From assembly GCA_009193035.1 (NCBI GenBank), contig SWDT01000300.1, positions 53,692-117,691 on the forward strand: DNA of 64,000 nt, read 5' to 3'. The notes beneath the pieces were generated by a model. The model saw only the letters and a list, made by a program, of their open reading frames with translations. It was not told the origin of the DNA and did no database searches. Origin of the DNA: Halicephalobus mephisto. Its lineage: Eukaryota; Nematoda; Chromadorea; Rhabditida; Panagrolaimidae. This document shows, in pieces, positions 1-12,920 of this stretch (positions are counted from its first letter, which is position 1; each line of letters starts with the position of its first letter). A program made the translations under genes and the position numbers.

Positions 1-547
1 TTTAACATTTTCTGAAAATTTCTAAATTCTAAAATTTTCTGAAAATTTCTAAATTCTAATATTTTTTGGAACTTTTTTAATTCTAACATTTTCTAAAAGC
101 TGTTCTTCCACTCCAATTGACCCTTACAACTCGTTCTTAATAACTTTATCCAATTTCAATTTCTGGACGAAATCCATGAACATAGTTTTCCGGAAATCCG
201 CCTCGAAGCCGTTCGGGCTAATTCGACTCGCGCGACTTGTTTCAAATCCATAAAGCTTTCAAATGCAAATTTTCCGGCTTCCCAAAGTTGTAAATTTCCG
301 AAATTGATTGATGAAAAATCTCGGTTTGTAAATACTTTCATGGATTCATTTCCTGGCGCCAATTTTTTTGATTTTTTTTTTCAAAAAATGTTTTCGCGCC
401 ATGGAATTTTGTGATTTTTTACTTTATGGTTAGGATTCTAGAATCTTAAAATTTATTCTGAAATTATTAAACCTTGGAAATTTTAAGTTTTTTAAAATTT
501 TGAATCTCGGTGGAAATTTTAAAGATTTTAAAAGTATATTACATACA

Positions 548-920
548 AAAAGTGTAATTTTTAATCCAGTAACAAATACAAATTATTATTTTTTTAATTT
601 TCGTTATAAATTTTAAATATTTATTTTAAAAATGTGACGATAGTGTTATATTTTGCAATTGTTACAAAGCTAAAAGTTTTTTTTTTGTGAATTTGATGCA
701 ACTGTAGATTGAATATAATTTATCTGATATATCAAAGCTGTTTTAATGCGTAAATATATCATATAAAATCCATCAATATCAAAACATAAAAAAGTGTAGT
801 TTTTAATCCAGTAACAAATACAAATTATTTTTTTTTTATTTTTATTATAAATTTTGAATATTTATTTTAAAAATGTGACGACAGTGTTATATTTCGCAAT
901 TTTTACGAAGCTAAAAGTTA
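548..920. repeat. Direct repeat, two copies of about 130 bp
   Basis: A segment starting with AAAAGTGTAATTTTTAATCC at about 548 is repeated almost exactly at about 790. Both copies run through a conserved ATGTGACGATAGTG/ATGTGACGACAGTG stretch to GCTAAAAGTT. They are separated by about 110 bp of unrelated A/T-rich DNA. This is a simple direct duplication with no coding content. Confidence 0.7.
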
Positions 921-1434
921 TTTTTTCTGTGAAAACTTTGATTTATGGAAATTCGTGTCGAGATAATTTTGTAATAATTTTCATTTTTAATTCTTATATT
1001 TGTCAAAGTATAATTCTATGGAAGCTGTAAGAACTTGGTAGAAGTTTCTGGAGTTTTTAGGAATCTCATGGGAGATTCTGGAGCACTTTTAAATTTTGTA
1101 AAAATTTTCAGTCAATTTCAGAATTTAAAGAATAATTTAAAAAATTTAAAATTTTATGAAAATGTTAGAAATTTTTCAAAATTGTAATTTTCTGAAAAAA
1201 TTTTAAAATTATTTTTGAAACAATTTCACAATAATATTCTTGTTTTATAATTGTGTAATTTCCGAAGTCGTTTTTGTCCAGGTGAGGATCTCGATTAATG
1301 GGGTTGTTTATGCCATTTTTCAAATGAATTTTTTTATTCTGAATTGATTTCTGTGGTTTGGAATGTTTTCGAAAAAGGATAGGCACTGTTCGATTTTCGA
1401 AATAAAACGACTCGTTCAATTTGAACGACAAAAT

Positions 1435-1815
1435 GGATAGTGATCAATTTTTAAATTTTCAGTCACTATTTATTTTCAATGAAAAGATTAAAATTGCTAT
1501 TTAAAAAAGTTTAAATAAAATGAATGGATAGTGACTAATTTTAAAATTTTCAATCACTATTTATTTTCAATCAAAATGTTAAAATTTTTATCCAAAAAAG
1601 TTTAAATAAAATGAATGGATAGTGACTAGTTTCAAAATCTTCAGTCACTATTTATTTTTAATGAAAATGTTAAAATTTCTATATAAAAAAGTTTAAATAA
1701 AATGAATGGATAGTGTCCATAAATAATCACTATCCGTTTCTCAAAAAGTTCATTTGGATAGTGACTGAAAACTTTTGAATTTAGTTGAGAATGGACACTA
1801 TCCGTTTTTCTCAGT
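1435..1815. repeat. GTCACTATCC/GGATAGTGAC repeat cluster 1
   Basis: Several copies of GGATAGTGACT and its reverse complement AGTCACTATCC are spaced 40-70 bp apart with partly conserved A/T-rich spacers. This is one of nine clusters of the same dispersed family in the window. Confidence 0.75.
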
Positions 1816-1979
1816 ATAGCTGTTTTTTGGACAGCGACTTTAAAAACTTAAATGTAAAATTTGATAATGATTAATTTCATAATTTTAGACAATATTCAAA
1901 AAGTAAAATTAATAATGTTTAAAATGTGACAATAATGTTCTTAAAGATTATCTGGCTAAGAATTTTCCGATCTTGTTCC

Positions 1980-2099
1980 TCATTTGTTTTTCTCATAAAC
2001 TGAAGATTTTTTTATTTTTGGGACTCTTTCGGCAGCCTTGTCTGAAAACTGATTTTTGCTAATGAGCCGCAGCAGGTCAAGCACGGACTCGATCGGCAT
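1980..2099 (-). other. Coding-like island, 39-codon frame
   Basis: On the minus strand an ATG at 2099 opens a 39-residue frame (MPIESVLDLLRLISKNQFSD...) with a GC content and codon choice like the real genes here. It ends at a stop without an obvious splice donor. It could be a first exon, a decayed exon or a small orphan frame. I do not recognise it. Confidence 0.2.
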
Positions 2100-2381
2100 T
2101 TTCTTTGTCCGTTTACGGTCATTCGTTCAGATGTCATCGATCAATGATGAATGACTCTCAAAAAAACTCGCCTTTAAATTTAATTTTTAATTATTTTCTC
2201 AGTTGGATATGAAATATACTATTTACTGTACTATTTATTTTTTTCAATCAGTTTCATACGAAAGAAGACAGAATACGATCTAGATCATGTTGGATTGGTC
2301 GATTTTTCGATATTGTCTGTTTTTGAAAATCATCGGTTCATTTACGTAGTTTTTTTTGTAAGTTCTTATTTCTTATTTTGT

Positions 2382-2583
2382 GTGAATGTGGACTTCGATA
2401 TGGCCATTATCCCGAGGGATAGTTACAGTAGGTAAGCATTTTTCTAAGATCTATGGCGTTTTCAGTCAGGTTTTAGCAGTAAGTCCGGACCAGAGACGAG
2501 CCCTCAGGCGTCTGTGTTCGAACCCCAAGTTTCCTCTGCCAGGCCACTTGACAGCTTGGATATGGAATATTTTTAATTTTTAA
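2382..2583 (+). other. Coding-like island with possible 34-nt intron
   Basis: The frame reads VNVDFDMAIIPRDSYS, then a GTAAGC...TTTTCAG segment of 34 nt (2432-2465), then SQVLAVSPDQRRALRRLC... to a stop at 2583. The frame stays open both spliced and unspliced, so the intron is not proven. Base composition is coding-like. No family recognised. A second coding-like frame follows at 2641-2850. Confidence 0.25.
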
Positions 2584-3719
2584 ATAGAACATTTAAAATA
2601 TGTTTGATTTTTATTTATTTTCGAAACTTTTCAAATTCAATTGAAAATTTGCGAAATTTCGTGTTTTCCTTTTTCGATGGAGAGGTTTGCCTCTCGTTTT
2701 TCTTCTTTGAGAAGACCTGAAGCCTCTTCGTTCCGATTGGCCTCACTTTTCACACGTCTGAAGAAAAGGATGATCGAGTACGGATTTCGAGTAACTAGAA
2801 ACCAGGGGATTGAAGAGATTTCGGCCGATTTTTGGCCTAAAAAGCTATAGTATTACGAAAATCAGAAAGATCTATTGTTGTGAAATTGTCTCGACGCGAA
2901 CTTTAGAATACCTTACAGTATCCAAAAACCTAGAATTTCAGGTGATTTAAAAAGTTTTTAGTGAATTTTGAAAACTTGTAAAATTGTCTAAAATTTCAGA
3001 TTTTTAAAAATTTTTAAATTTTTTTGTAAATTTCGGAAGATTTTTAAAATTTTCTTAGAATTTTGAAAAATTCTGAATTTCTTGGTAAATTCTAGAAGAT
3101 TTTTGAAGTTTTTTAGAATTCTCGAAAATTTGAAATCTTAATAATTTTAAATTTTTTTATGAAATTTTTGAGTTTCAAATTTTTATTGAATTCTGAATAT
3201 TTTTATAAAATTCTAAAATATTCCAGAAATGTCCACGAAATTTTCGGAAATTTCAATTTTCCAATAAATTCTGGAAAATTCTACAATCCTATAGTTTTTA
3301 AAATTCATAAATATAAATTGAAAATAATCTGTAGTCTGTCAATTTCTATCGTATTACTGTAAGTTTCCAAAAAATCCATAATTGATCTCATTATGAAAAT
3401 ATTTTTTAACAATTTTTTTTTCGAAATTTCACGAGAAAAAAATTTATCAATTTTTTTTTTGGAATTCATGTGAGACCCGAAATCGACGACGAACATCTCC
3501 AAAAACGGCCATTTTTCGAATTTAATGTTAATCTTCGTATTTTTAAACTTCCGATTGATTTCAAATTTAAATCGATCAATTGGTCAGTTTTATAATTTTA
3601 TGAATTTTTTTATTGAAAATTTATTTTTTGTTTTCTCAATGAATCACAAACGATGAAAAACATCGGTTTTGTGCTGATAACAAAGTGACTTCGAAATTTT
3701 TTTCATAAAAGACAAAAAT

Positions 3720-4280
3720 CGAAATTAAAAAATTCAGTCACTATTTAAATTTTTCCGGATAGTGACTGAAAAGAAAATTGGAATTACTGTTTAAACTTTT
3801 ATTGAAGTCTTTTTGGATAGTGACTTGAAAGTTCTAATCTCAGCTCGAAATGGACATTATTAATTTTCACTGCAGGTGTTTTTTGAATAGTGATTTTTAG
3901 AATTTCAATGAAAAGAGAAAATGACTAAAAATATATTTAAAAACTTTAGCCCTAGATATTGTTAATTTTTACTGTAGATGTTTTTTCGGATAGTGACTAA
4001 AAACGAACTGAATCTTTTATTTAAACTACTTTTTGATGTAACTAAATAGTGTTCATTTTAGTCACTATCCTAAACTTCATTGAAGCTGTTTTTTGGATAG
4101 TGATTTTGACAGTTCCGATAAGAATCAAGAATAGTGTTCATTTTAGTCACTATCCTGAATTTCATTGAAGCTGTTTTTTGGATAGTGATTTTGACAGCTC
4201 CGATAAGAATCAAGAATAGTGTCCATTTGCAGTCACTATCCACATATTCATTGGAGCTGTTTTGGATAGTGACTTTAGTT
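3720..4280. repeat. GTCACTATCC/GGATAGTGAC repeat cluster 2
   Basis: Repeated GGATAGTGACT / AGTCACTATCC with the attached TCATTGAAGCTGTTTTTTGG and ACAGTTCCGATAAGAATCAA sub-motifs. The 4080-4140 and 4160-4215 copies are nearly identical. Confidence 0.75.
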
Positions 4281-4334
4281 ACTTCAAATCAATGGTGTCC
4301 ACAACCAACCCTTATGAACTATCTGGATTTTTAG

Positions 4335-4550
4335 AAACTGTTAGTCTTGTTTTTTGTCGAGAAAGTCACTCAATACTTTCTCTCGGCCTTGTTTCTTTCA
4401 TTCACCCAAGATCCAATAGCTCGGATATTTTCTGGATCCATTCCCTCGGGGAAGAAAACCGAGAATAAGCTGGCCATCAATCGGTCCAAAGAAAAACGAA
4501 AAACGATCGTTTTGAGTGCGAACGAGGAAAAAAGTTTTATGCAAAGCTAA
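4335..4550 (+). other. Coding-like terminal-exon candidate
   Basis: After a TTTTTAG acceptor-like site, 71 codons stay open to TAA at 4550. The N-terminal part is hydrophobic (VTQYFLSALFLSF) and the tail is basic and polar (GKKTENKLAINRSKEKRKT). It has the look of the end of a membrane protein, but no upstream exon could be joined to it and no family is recognised. Confidence 0.3.
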
Positions 4551-4819
4551 TCGATGTTTACTTTCTTGGGTTTGGTTTTCTTCATGCTCGAAGACTCTTT
4601 GATTAGGAATTTCTTTTTTTAAACTTTTTTAGAGTATATTTTATCAGTGAATTTTGTTGTTTTTTTAAAGACATTTTGGCATTTTTCGAAACTCGGGGTT
4701 TTAGGTAGATTAGGTCAGGAAAAATTCGGTAATTGTCGGGGATTAAAAAACAGCGGGAGTCCTTGGGAAGCTGAAGCCAGTTGGGCCGAAACAATTGGGT
4801 ACTTGGCAGCTTCAGAGGA

Positions 4820-5435
4820 TTCTTGAATAGTGTCCGGAAATTAGTCTTTATTTAGTTTTCTTTTTGAAGTTCATTTTCGGATAGTGATTGTTTTGATGAT
4901 TTCAGGATTTTAGTCCTTAGTTTTGATACATATTTAAATTATTAAAGTTACTATTCGAAAAAATTAACAGTAACTGAAAATTCCAAAAAAGTTGAAATAA
5001 GTCACTATTCAAAAAACACCTTTAATAAGAGAAATGATTACTGTTCATTTTCAATTCAAAATAGAACTTTTCAGTCACTATCAATTTTACAACTTTTTGG
5101 ATAGTGACTGATTTTCATCATTTTAAATATCTTTCAGTCACTATCAATTTTACAGCTTTTTGAATAGTGACTAACTTTGATCATTTTAAATATTCCTCAG
5201 TTACTATTAATTTTACAGCTTTTTGAATAGTGACTTTGATTATTTTAAATATCTTTCAGTCACTATCAATTTCTCTCATTTGAGCTATAAAAGTCACTAT
5301 TCAAAAAAGCTTAATTGAAATTAAGGATAGTGATTGATTTTGGATACTATCCAATTTTTTGTTAACAACTTTTTTCAGTAATTTTGACAGGTCTGATAAA
5401 AGCCAAAATCAATCACTATCCTGACTTTCATTTTT
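4820..5435. repeat. GTCACTATCC/GGATAGTGAC repeat cluster 3
   Basis: At least eight copies of the TCAGTCACTATC...GGATAGTGACT pair occur here. Around 5080-5280 they recur with a period of roughly 60-65 bp and a TTTTACAGCTTTTTGAATAG spacer. Confidence 0.75.
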
Positions 5436-6409
5436 GCTGTCGAAATTATGATCCATAATCACGCTAGATAGATTTTTTGATTTTTTTGACGATTTTAACT
5501 TTTTTCATTTGACAAATTTCCTTTTCCGGAAGAGATCCTCGTCAACTCCCGGGTCAAGAACCCACTCGAACCGGGAAAACTAGCGGGGTTCCATTTCCGC
5601 AAATTTGTTTCTGTTTGATTTTCATCTAAAATTTTTTTAGAAAGTTTAATTTTTATTTGAAAATTTTTTAGAAAGTTTAATTTTTATTCCAAAATTTTTT
5701 AGAAAGTTTAATTTTTATTCCAAAATTTTTTAGAAAATTAGAATTTTATAAAAAGTTTTAGAACCTTCCAAAATATCGTGGATTTTTTAAATTATTTCAA
5801 AATTTAATGAAAAATTGAAATTTATATTTTAAATTTTAGAAATTTCTAAATAATATAAATTTTAAAGATTTTAAAAATATTAATTTTAAATTTTTTTGTT
5901 TTAGAAGTTTCTAAAAAATTAATATTTTAAAGATTTTAAAAATTTTAATTTTAAATTTTTTTGTTTTAGGAGTTTCTAAAAAATTAAATTTTTCTCGAAA
6001 AAATTCCGTATCAATGTTCATTCACAATTTTAATAACAGGTTGATTTCCGTGCGGGAAGTCATCCACGGAATGCAAGAATCCCGATTTGGACGACAGTCT
6101 TAGATTGATCTCCTTTCTAATCTCCCCTTCCCGTTGCAAATTGCACATTGATCATTTTCCGCGAATCGGGACCATGACCAGCTGCTGGCCCATTGTTTGC
6201 CGACCAGAGTTGTGGGTTATTTTTTATTCTTGATCTATTGATTCATTGCCGTTCTTGTTTCGGCATCGGCACAGCTTCATTTCGACCAGGTGTCGTTTCG
6301 TTGATTCTACAGATGAACTGTTTTCACAGCTTTGTTGTATTTGGATTTTGCTCATTTCCAGTCAAAAGTCATGAATGGAGATATTTACATAGGTCATCAT
6401 CAAGGAACT

Positions 6410-6725
6410 GAAATTTTTAATTTTTAAATTGAAAATTTTTAATTTAATTTAATTTTATTTTTTTACAAATTTCATAAATTCAAAAATTTTTTAATTAGTT
6501 TAAAAATTTTTATTTTAACTTTTTTATTAATTTTTAAATTGAAAATTTTTAATTTTATTTTATTTTAATTTTTTTACAAATTTCATAAATTTTAAAATTT
6601 TTTAATTTAAAAGTTTTTATTTTAACTTTTTTATTAATTTTTAAATTGAAAATTTTTAATTTTATTTTATTTTAATTTTTTTACAAACTTCATAAATTCA
6701 AAAATTTTTTAATTAATTCAAAAAT
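6410..6725. repeat. A/T-rich tandem repeat, about 110 bp, three copies
   Basis: The block TTAATTTTTAAATTGAAAAT followed by a T/A-rich run, TTTTTTACAAATTTCATAAATT and AAAATTTTTTAATT recurs about three times with few changes. It is non-coding. Confidence 0.65.
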
Positions 6726-6984
6726 TTTCTATTAATTTTAAAATTTTCATTTTTTTTTAATTTTAAAATTTTTTAAAATATTTATTTTTTTTTGCAAATT
6801 TGGTAAATTTTAAAATTTTTATTAATTTTTTAAATTTTAATTTAATTTATTTTTGTAAATTTTAAAGACTTTATTTTATATTTTTATTTATTAATTTTTT
6901 TCATTTTTCTAAATTTTATAATTTTATAATTTTTTCATTTTTCTATTTTCCCGCCATTTTTGTTGTTATTTGACCTTCATTCGA

Positions 6985-7590
6985 GCTGTCTGCTGGATAG
7001 TGGTTGAGTAATTTCTAACTGCGTCAAAAGTCAGTCACTATCCTATTTCTTCATTGAAACTGTTTTTTTAAAAAGAACTTTTACAATTCTATTCAGGATT
7101 GAAAACAGTGTTTAGTTTAAGTCACTATTAATTTTTACTAGAATTATTTTGGATGATTTTGATAACTCCAATAAAAAATTGGAAAGTAACTGACTTTTGG
7201 ACACTATCCTAAATTTCATTGGAGGTTTTTTGGATAGTGATTTTGACAGTTCCGATAAGAATTAAACATAGTGTCCAAAAGTTAGTCACTATCCTAAATT
7301 TCATTGGAGCTGTTTTGGATAGTGACTTTGACAGCTCCAGTGAAAATGAAGAATAGTGTCCAAAAGTTAGTCACTATCCACATCTCTATTGGAGCTGTTT
7401 TTACATAGTGACTTTGACAGCTCCAATGAAAATAAAGAATAGTGTCCACTTGCAGTCACTATCCTAAACTTCATTGGAGCTGTTTTTACATAGTGACTTT
7501 GACAGCTCCAACGTGAATATTAAATAGTGACTGGCAAATCTTGATTTTAGTAAAGACGGATACTATCCATTTTCTCATTAGAACTGTCCT
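6985..7590. repeat. GTCACTATCC/GGATAGTGAC repeat cluster 4 (best-preserved unit)
   Basis: This is the clearest array of the family. AGTGACTTTGACAGCTCC recurs at about 7321, 7407 and 7492, so the unit is about 85 bp. Each unit carries two nested inverted pairs, TTGGAGCTGT with ACAGCTCCAA and AGTCACTATCC with GGATAGTGACT, separated by a GAATAGTGTCC motif. The unit could fold into cruciform or hairpin structures. Confidence 0.8.
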
Positions 7591-8334
7591 TTGGATAATG
7601 ACTTTGATCGGTCCAATAGGAAACAGAAATTGATTTCTCTCAAAATCTAATACGAATAGTTTTATTTCGTAATCAAGTGTACACTGCAGAGAAATGCCGG
7701 CATTGTGAGTGGACAGTCGGTCATATGGCCGGACAAGCATTGTTTCCGGTGTTTTCCACCTTGCTAATTTTTCCAACTTTAATCTTGTCAGAAAATAATT
7801 CTTACATTTTTGAAAAACTAGATTCCTGTCGAAGTTTCTGAAATTTTTAGTTTTGGAAATTCGTGCTGAAAAAATTCCGCAAAAATGCTCATTTTTAACT
7901 TTCATAATAATGGAATTTTTTTTCACTTTTTTTAAAATCATTTCCGGTGAATTTAGTCTTGATAATATCCATTGTTTCTTGTCCACTCCGAGTCCGATTT
8001 TGACTTTCGAGTTGCTTCCATCTCAAGGCCCTTGAAAAACAATAAAAACCGCGAAAATGATCGATTTCAAGTGGGCAAAAATCATCTCCCACGAATTCTG
8101 GTCTTATTTTTATTTTTATTTTTATGGTTTTAGGAAATCAAAATTTTTTTCACCAAGAAAAAAATCATTTTTTTCGATGGGACGAGGAAGTTTTTACTAA
8201 AAATGGAATTTGAGTCATAACTGTCAGATTTGATTTGATGACATAGGAGGTCAGTTTGCTGGTTTTTGAGAATTATGGGATTTGTGATATTTGAGAAGAC
8301 AAGAGCGGAAGAAAAACGAGGAAGATGTTGAGGG

Positions 8335-8665
8335 TTCTTAATCACTATCTTTCTTATTGGAGCTGTTTTTTGGATAATGTCTACTTTTAACTAAGACGGT
8401 AATTAAAAATATGATTCTAATTCCTTATTGGAGCTGTTTTTTGAATAGTGTCCACTTTTAACTAAAATCATATTTTTAATCACTATCCTTTTTATTGGAG
8501 CTGTTTTTTGGATAGTGTCCATTCTCAACTAAAATCACATTTTTAATCACTATCCGTTTATTTCTACTGGATAGTGTCTCAAATTTTTCTTTAGTCACTA
8601 TTCAGCAGGATTTAGATAGTGATTGCAAAAAAATTTTTCGAGTTGAAAGTGAACACTATTCTGAT
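8335..8665. repeat. GTCACTATCC/GGATAGTGAC repeat cluster 5
   Basis: Copies of TTATTGGAGCTGTTTTTTGG, ATAGTGTCC and AATCACTATCC recur with a spacing of about 70-80 bp. Same family as the other clusters. Confidence 0.75.
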
Positions 8666-8983
8666 GACGATTTTGATAAATTTTAAAAGTGTTTAAAAAT
8701 AAAAGATAGTTTTCGTTTCTGGACCTCTGCTCCATATTATCGAAATCGAAATTCTAATTTTTCGTGTTAGGGCACGATTTATAATTCATTGTGATTCGAG
8801 AAATCCAGATATCCAATTTTGTCAACTTAAATGAAAAAAATATTTTAAAATAAGAAAAATCCATAGATGTGTCTTAAAACGAAAAATTAGAATTTTGACC
8901 TCCGATTTTCGAATACAGAACACCGTTCCCAAAAACCAGCTCAACAAATAACCTTGATAGTGTCTTGAAATCCCATCTCACAG

Positions 8984-9118
8984 GTCAGAGTCCAAGTTGC
9001 AACACCGCTGTTACGTCTTTCGATTGATTTTCATCGGGCGCGCAACCGCTCTCTCCCGAATGCCGAAACGAACGAGTTTGGTTCGTTTTTGGCGATCTTA
9101 GAAAATTTTGACATTTGA
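8984..9118 (+). other. Coding-like island after a CTCACAG acceptor
   Basis: Following CATCTCACAG, 44 codons stay open to TGA at 9118. The predicted residues include VRVQVATPLLRLSIDFHRAR and a polar tail, and the codons are GC-richer than the surroundings. No donor is seen within it and no family is recognised. Confidence 0.25.
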
Positions 9119-10129
9119 CTTTTCTGTTTACTGCTTTTACTGATGTCAACATCCGACTTTATCTTAACAGATATTTAATTTTTTATTTTTAAAAAATCCC
9201 AAAAGTAAACCTGAAATTCAAATTTCAAAACGAAAATCTACAAGTTCGATTATTGTATTTTTTAAATATTTTTCATTTAAATTTGAAAAAAATTAGTTCC
9301 GTTGAAAAATGCAAAATTTTATTATTTATAAAATTAGAAATAAGTTTTCGTACGAAATGGTCCCAAAGGGAATTTTTAGAAGTTTTAGAAATTTTAGAAA
9401 TTTTATAATTTTTATAATTTTTAGAAGTTTTAAAAATTCTTAAAAATCTTAGAAATTTTATAATTTAAAAAAATTTTTGAAATTTCATGAATTCTGAAAT
9501 TTTCAAAGAAATTCTAAAAAGTTTCAAATTTTAGAAAATTCCAAAATTTTTCAATATTTTGGATCGATTTAGAAATTTATAAAATTTTTGAAAAATTCGA
9601 AATTTTACAGTTTACTGTACTTTGGAATATTGAAGAAGCTCTTCAGCGATTCTGTTTCCATAAAGTTGTTAATTAATTTCGAAAAACAGCAATCTTTCCG
9701 AATTTATAATTTTGCGTGTTTTGAATAGAAAAATACAAATTTTAAAAATAAACGAATTTTGTCTTTTCTCGCTGCGGGAGACTTGTCCGTTTTAATAATA
9801 TTCAATTCATTTGATTTGAAGCTTCAATAAAGCCAATTTTCCCATGTTGTCTCGAAACGAAAAATTTTGAATTTGTTCGTTGTTAAAGTCAGTCATGTCC
9901 ACTTGAGGAAACTGAGACTGGTCCTTGAGTCGACTCGCTCTCGCGTGAAAAGTGTCTTTTCCGAAAAATTGAAACAATCTTTGACGGATGCTGGATTGGA
10001 CATTTATCTTGGGGACTATCGAGGAGGAATTTGGTCCCAACTGGGCTCGCGCTTGTTGAAGAACTTTAGGGTGGTTGGGAATTTGAAATTATTCTTCGAA
10101 ATTTAAGGACTAGATTTCGTTCTTCAATC

Positions 10130-10600
10130 CTAGTCCCAGCACGAATGATGGTCATTACTTATGACGTCATTTTAATTCTTTCTAAATAGTTCTGAAAATG
10201 TTTAAAATTTATAAAATATTTTCAATTTTAATCCTGACACGAATGATGATCATTACTTATGACGTCATTTTAATTCTTTCTTAATAGTTTTGAAAATGTT
10301 TTAAATTTATAAAACATTTTCAATCCTAGTCCCAGCACGAATGATGATCATTACTTATGACATCATTTTAATTCTTTCTAAATAGTTTTGAAAATACTAA
10401 AATCTATAAAATATTTTCAATTTTAATCCTGACACGAATGATAGTCATTACTTATGACGTCATTTTAATTTTTTCTGAACATTTTAAAAATTGTTTAATA
10501 TATGAAGAGAATTGGAATCTTATGTTTAAAATTATTTAAAAATTTATAAAATATATTCAATCTTGGTCCTGACACGAAAGATAGTCTTATTGAATTTAAT
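10130..10600. repeat. 98-bp tandem array carrying a CRE octamer
   Basis: Four copies of about 98 bp. Each contains CACGAATGAT, a near-palindromic TGATCAT-type core and TTACTTATGACGTCATTTTAA. The TGACGTCA octamer sits at 10162, 10260 and 10455, and as TGACATCA at 10358, giving spacings of 98, 98 and 97. A fifth degenerate unit follows near 10560. Confidence 0.85.
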
Positions 10601-11424
10601 TTTTTTTGTTGATTTTTGAGTATTTTTATATTTATTAGACGAAAGCAAATATAAGTTTCATTTTCAAAAAAAACAAATTTACCCTCAAAAGATAATTTTC
10701 ACTTGAGTACCATTGTTCTGAAACCAAGTGAAATTATCACTCTCGCCGAGATCGAACCTCAACAACCACATTTTTTTTATTTTTATTTTTATTTTTTATT
10801 TTTTTCAAAAATTGCGATCGTTATTTTTCAACTTTTCATTTTCGAAATTAAACGACGAATCTGAAACATCTAAGTTTCGAAAAAATCTAAAATAAACTAT
10901 GTTTTTTCCATGTCAAGATTAAATGTCCGTTTTTCTGTCAAAAAAATTTTTGAATTTATTTGAAATTTCTTGTCACAAATTTTAAAAAAGTATTTTGAGT
11001 TAAATTTTTTTGAATTTTCATTTTTTAATTTTTTCGTAATTTTTTAAACATTTTTGATTTTTAATTTTTTTATTTGAAATATGATAATTTTTTAATTTTT
11101 ATGATAAAATTAATTTTTTTTTACATTAAAATTTTTTAAACTTGTTGAATTTTTGAATTTCAAATTTTTTGTAAGAAATTTAAAAAAGTACAAATTTAAG
11201 ATTTTTTAGAAACCAATTTTCCAATTAGCGACCAAGTGTTTTTTATTACTTTTTTAAAAACATCTTTTTTTTTATTACTTTTTTAAAAAAATCTTTTTTA
11301 ATATTATTTTTTTTAAAAAACTTTTTTTTTATATTATTTTAAAAAAAACATTTTTTTATATTATTATTTTTTAAAACATCTTTTTTATTATTATTATTTT
11401 AAAAAAAACATCTTTTTTTTGTAG

Positions 11425-11733
11425 CCGGAGGCATTTGAGTTTTATAGACCAAAAAAGTTTAAATTTATCGTTTCCGAAGGTCAAGAGGACCAAACAAAGG
11501 GAATTGGACCCATTGTTCTTGTTCGTTATCTGTCCTTTGAGATGACCAACGGTTTCAAATGGAGCATGAGGGAATGCTTGTTTGACGTTTCCGCGTTTTC
11601 TATTGACAGCTGGAGCTTTTGGACAATGCCTCAGGCTTCGGACGTTGGTTTATGGATTGCCACTTTTATCCTGGCACAAAAGTTGAAATTGAAATTGTTT
11701 TTGACCAAATTTAGCTGGTCGAATGGATATTAG
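11425..11733 (+). other. Longest coding-like island of the 5' region (102 codons)
   Basis: After TTTTTTTGTAG the frame runs 102 codons to TAG at 11733. It begins PEAFEFYRPKKFKFIV and contains GPIVLVRYLSFEM, then MPQASDVGLWIATFILAQKL. Codon use resembles the cadherin exons and differs from the flanking poly-A/T. It could be a terminal exon. There is no recognisable domain and no neighbour to join. Confidence 0.35.
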
Positions 11734-11784
11734 AAAAGAAGAACGTTTTTCAATTTTATACGGAATATATTTACTGGATGTTTG

Positions 11785-12290
11785 GACTCTTAGTCACTAT
11801 TTTTTATTCCTATTGGAGCCCCGAAGTCACTACCCAAAGTACCACCACCTTAGATATCGGAAAATGATTTTAAATGCTATTTTCGATCTTTGTATAGGTG
11901 TCGAAGTCGCTATCTGAGAACCTGTGTAGTGGATATTGGATAGTGACTAAGTTTAGACACTATCTTTCATCAATTTTGAGACAGTTAAAATCACTATCAA
12001 AGAACAGTTGAAATGAAAATGGATAGTGACTGAAGTTAGACACTATCTTTCATCAATTTTGAGACAGTTAAAATCACTATCAAAAAAGTTGAAATGAATA
12101 TTGGATAGTGACTAAGTTTAGACACTATCTTTCACTAATTTTGAGACAGTTAAAATTACTATCAAAAATAGTTGAAATGAAAATGGATAGTGTCCGTTCT
12201 TGTCCTAAGCCAAACTCTCGTCACTATTTTTGAATAGTGTCTTTTGGAACACTATCATTCTCATTGGAGCTGTCAATTGGATAGTAACTT
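11785..12290. repeat. GTCACTATCC/GGATAGTGAC repeat cluster 6
   Basis: Tandem copies, each about 85-100 bp, contain TGGATAGTGACTAAGTTTAG, ACACTATCTTTCA and GAGACAGTTAAAATCACTAT. Copies at about 11935, 12020 and 12105 are almost identical. Confidence 0.75.
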
Positions 12291-12691
12291 AAAAAGTTGC
12301 CAGTGATTTTGCAGAAACTCAGTAATATTTATGAATTTCATTTTTATTTTTTTAAACATGTACAAAATTAGAATTTTATTTGAATTCCGAAAATAGTCAA
12401 TTTTTTTCATCTTTATCCAAAAACCGAAAATTTTAAATTCGATTAACTGGATAAAAACGTTCCAAAAAAACCCATTTTTTGTTCGTTGCGAAAAATTATT
12501 TGATTTCTTCATGGATTCAACCATCTTTTCTCAAAGTGTCCGGGAATAATTAGAGGCTTTCGATCTCCGTTAATCGGAAACAGTCCCGGGCGGCAATCTG
12601 GCTAATGTGACTCCCCGGTTCCAAGTCAATCATTCTATTATAAAAAAGCAGAAACGAGTAATGTTGCGAAAGTGTCTCGACACGAATTTTC

Positions 12692-12920
12692 AAGTATCTT
12701 TGAAAATTTTCAGAGATGTTTGGAAATTTTCAGATATTTTTGAAAATTTTCGAATATTTTTGGAAATTTTTAGAGATGTTTGGAAATTTTTGGATATTTT
12801 TGAGAATTTACAAATATTTTTGAAAATTTTCGAATATTTTTGGAAATTTTTAGAGATGTTTGGAAATTTTCGGATATCTTTGAAAATTTACAAATATCTT
12901 TGGAAATTTTCAAACTTGAT
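12692..12920. repeat. Minisatellite of about 20 bp
   Basis: About ten imperfect copies of GATATTTTTGAAAATTTTC / GATGTTTGGAAATTTTTA. They create an open frame repeating DVWKF and DIFENF (12607-13020), which is a repeat artefact. Confidence 0.8.

Noticed and set aside
156..362. Minus-strand 68-codon frame with coding-like codons
   Set aside because: No splice sites, domain or neighbour to support it; left as an unresolved island.
7486..7986. 166-codon minus-strand frame
   Set aside because: It runs through a GTCACTATCC repeat unit, has no family features, and the 7640-7760 part is equally open on the plus strand; strand cannot be decided.
9807..10106. Overlapping coding-like frames on both strands
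   Set aside because: Both strands look equally plausible, no donor or acceptor favours either, and no family is recognised.
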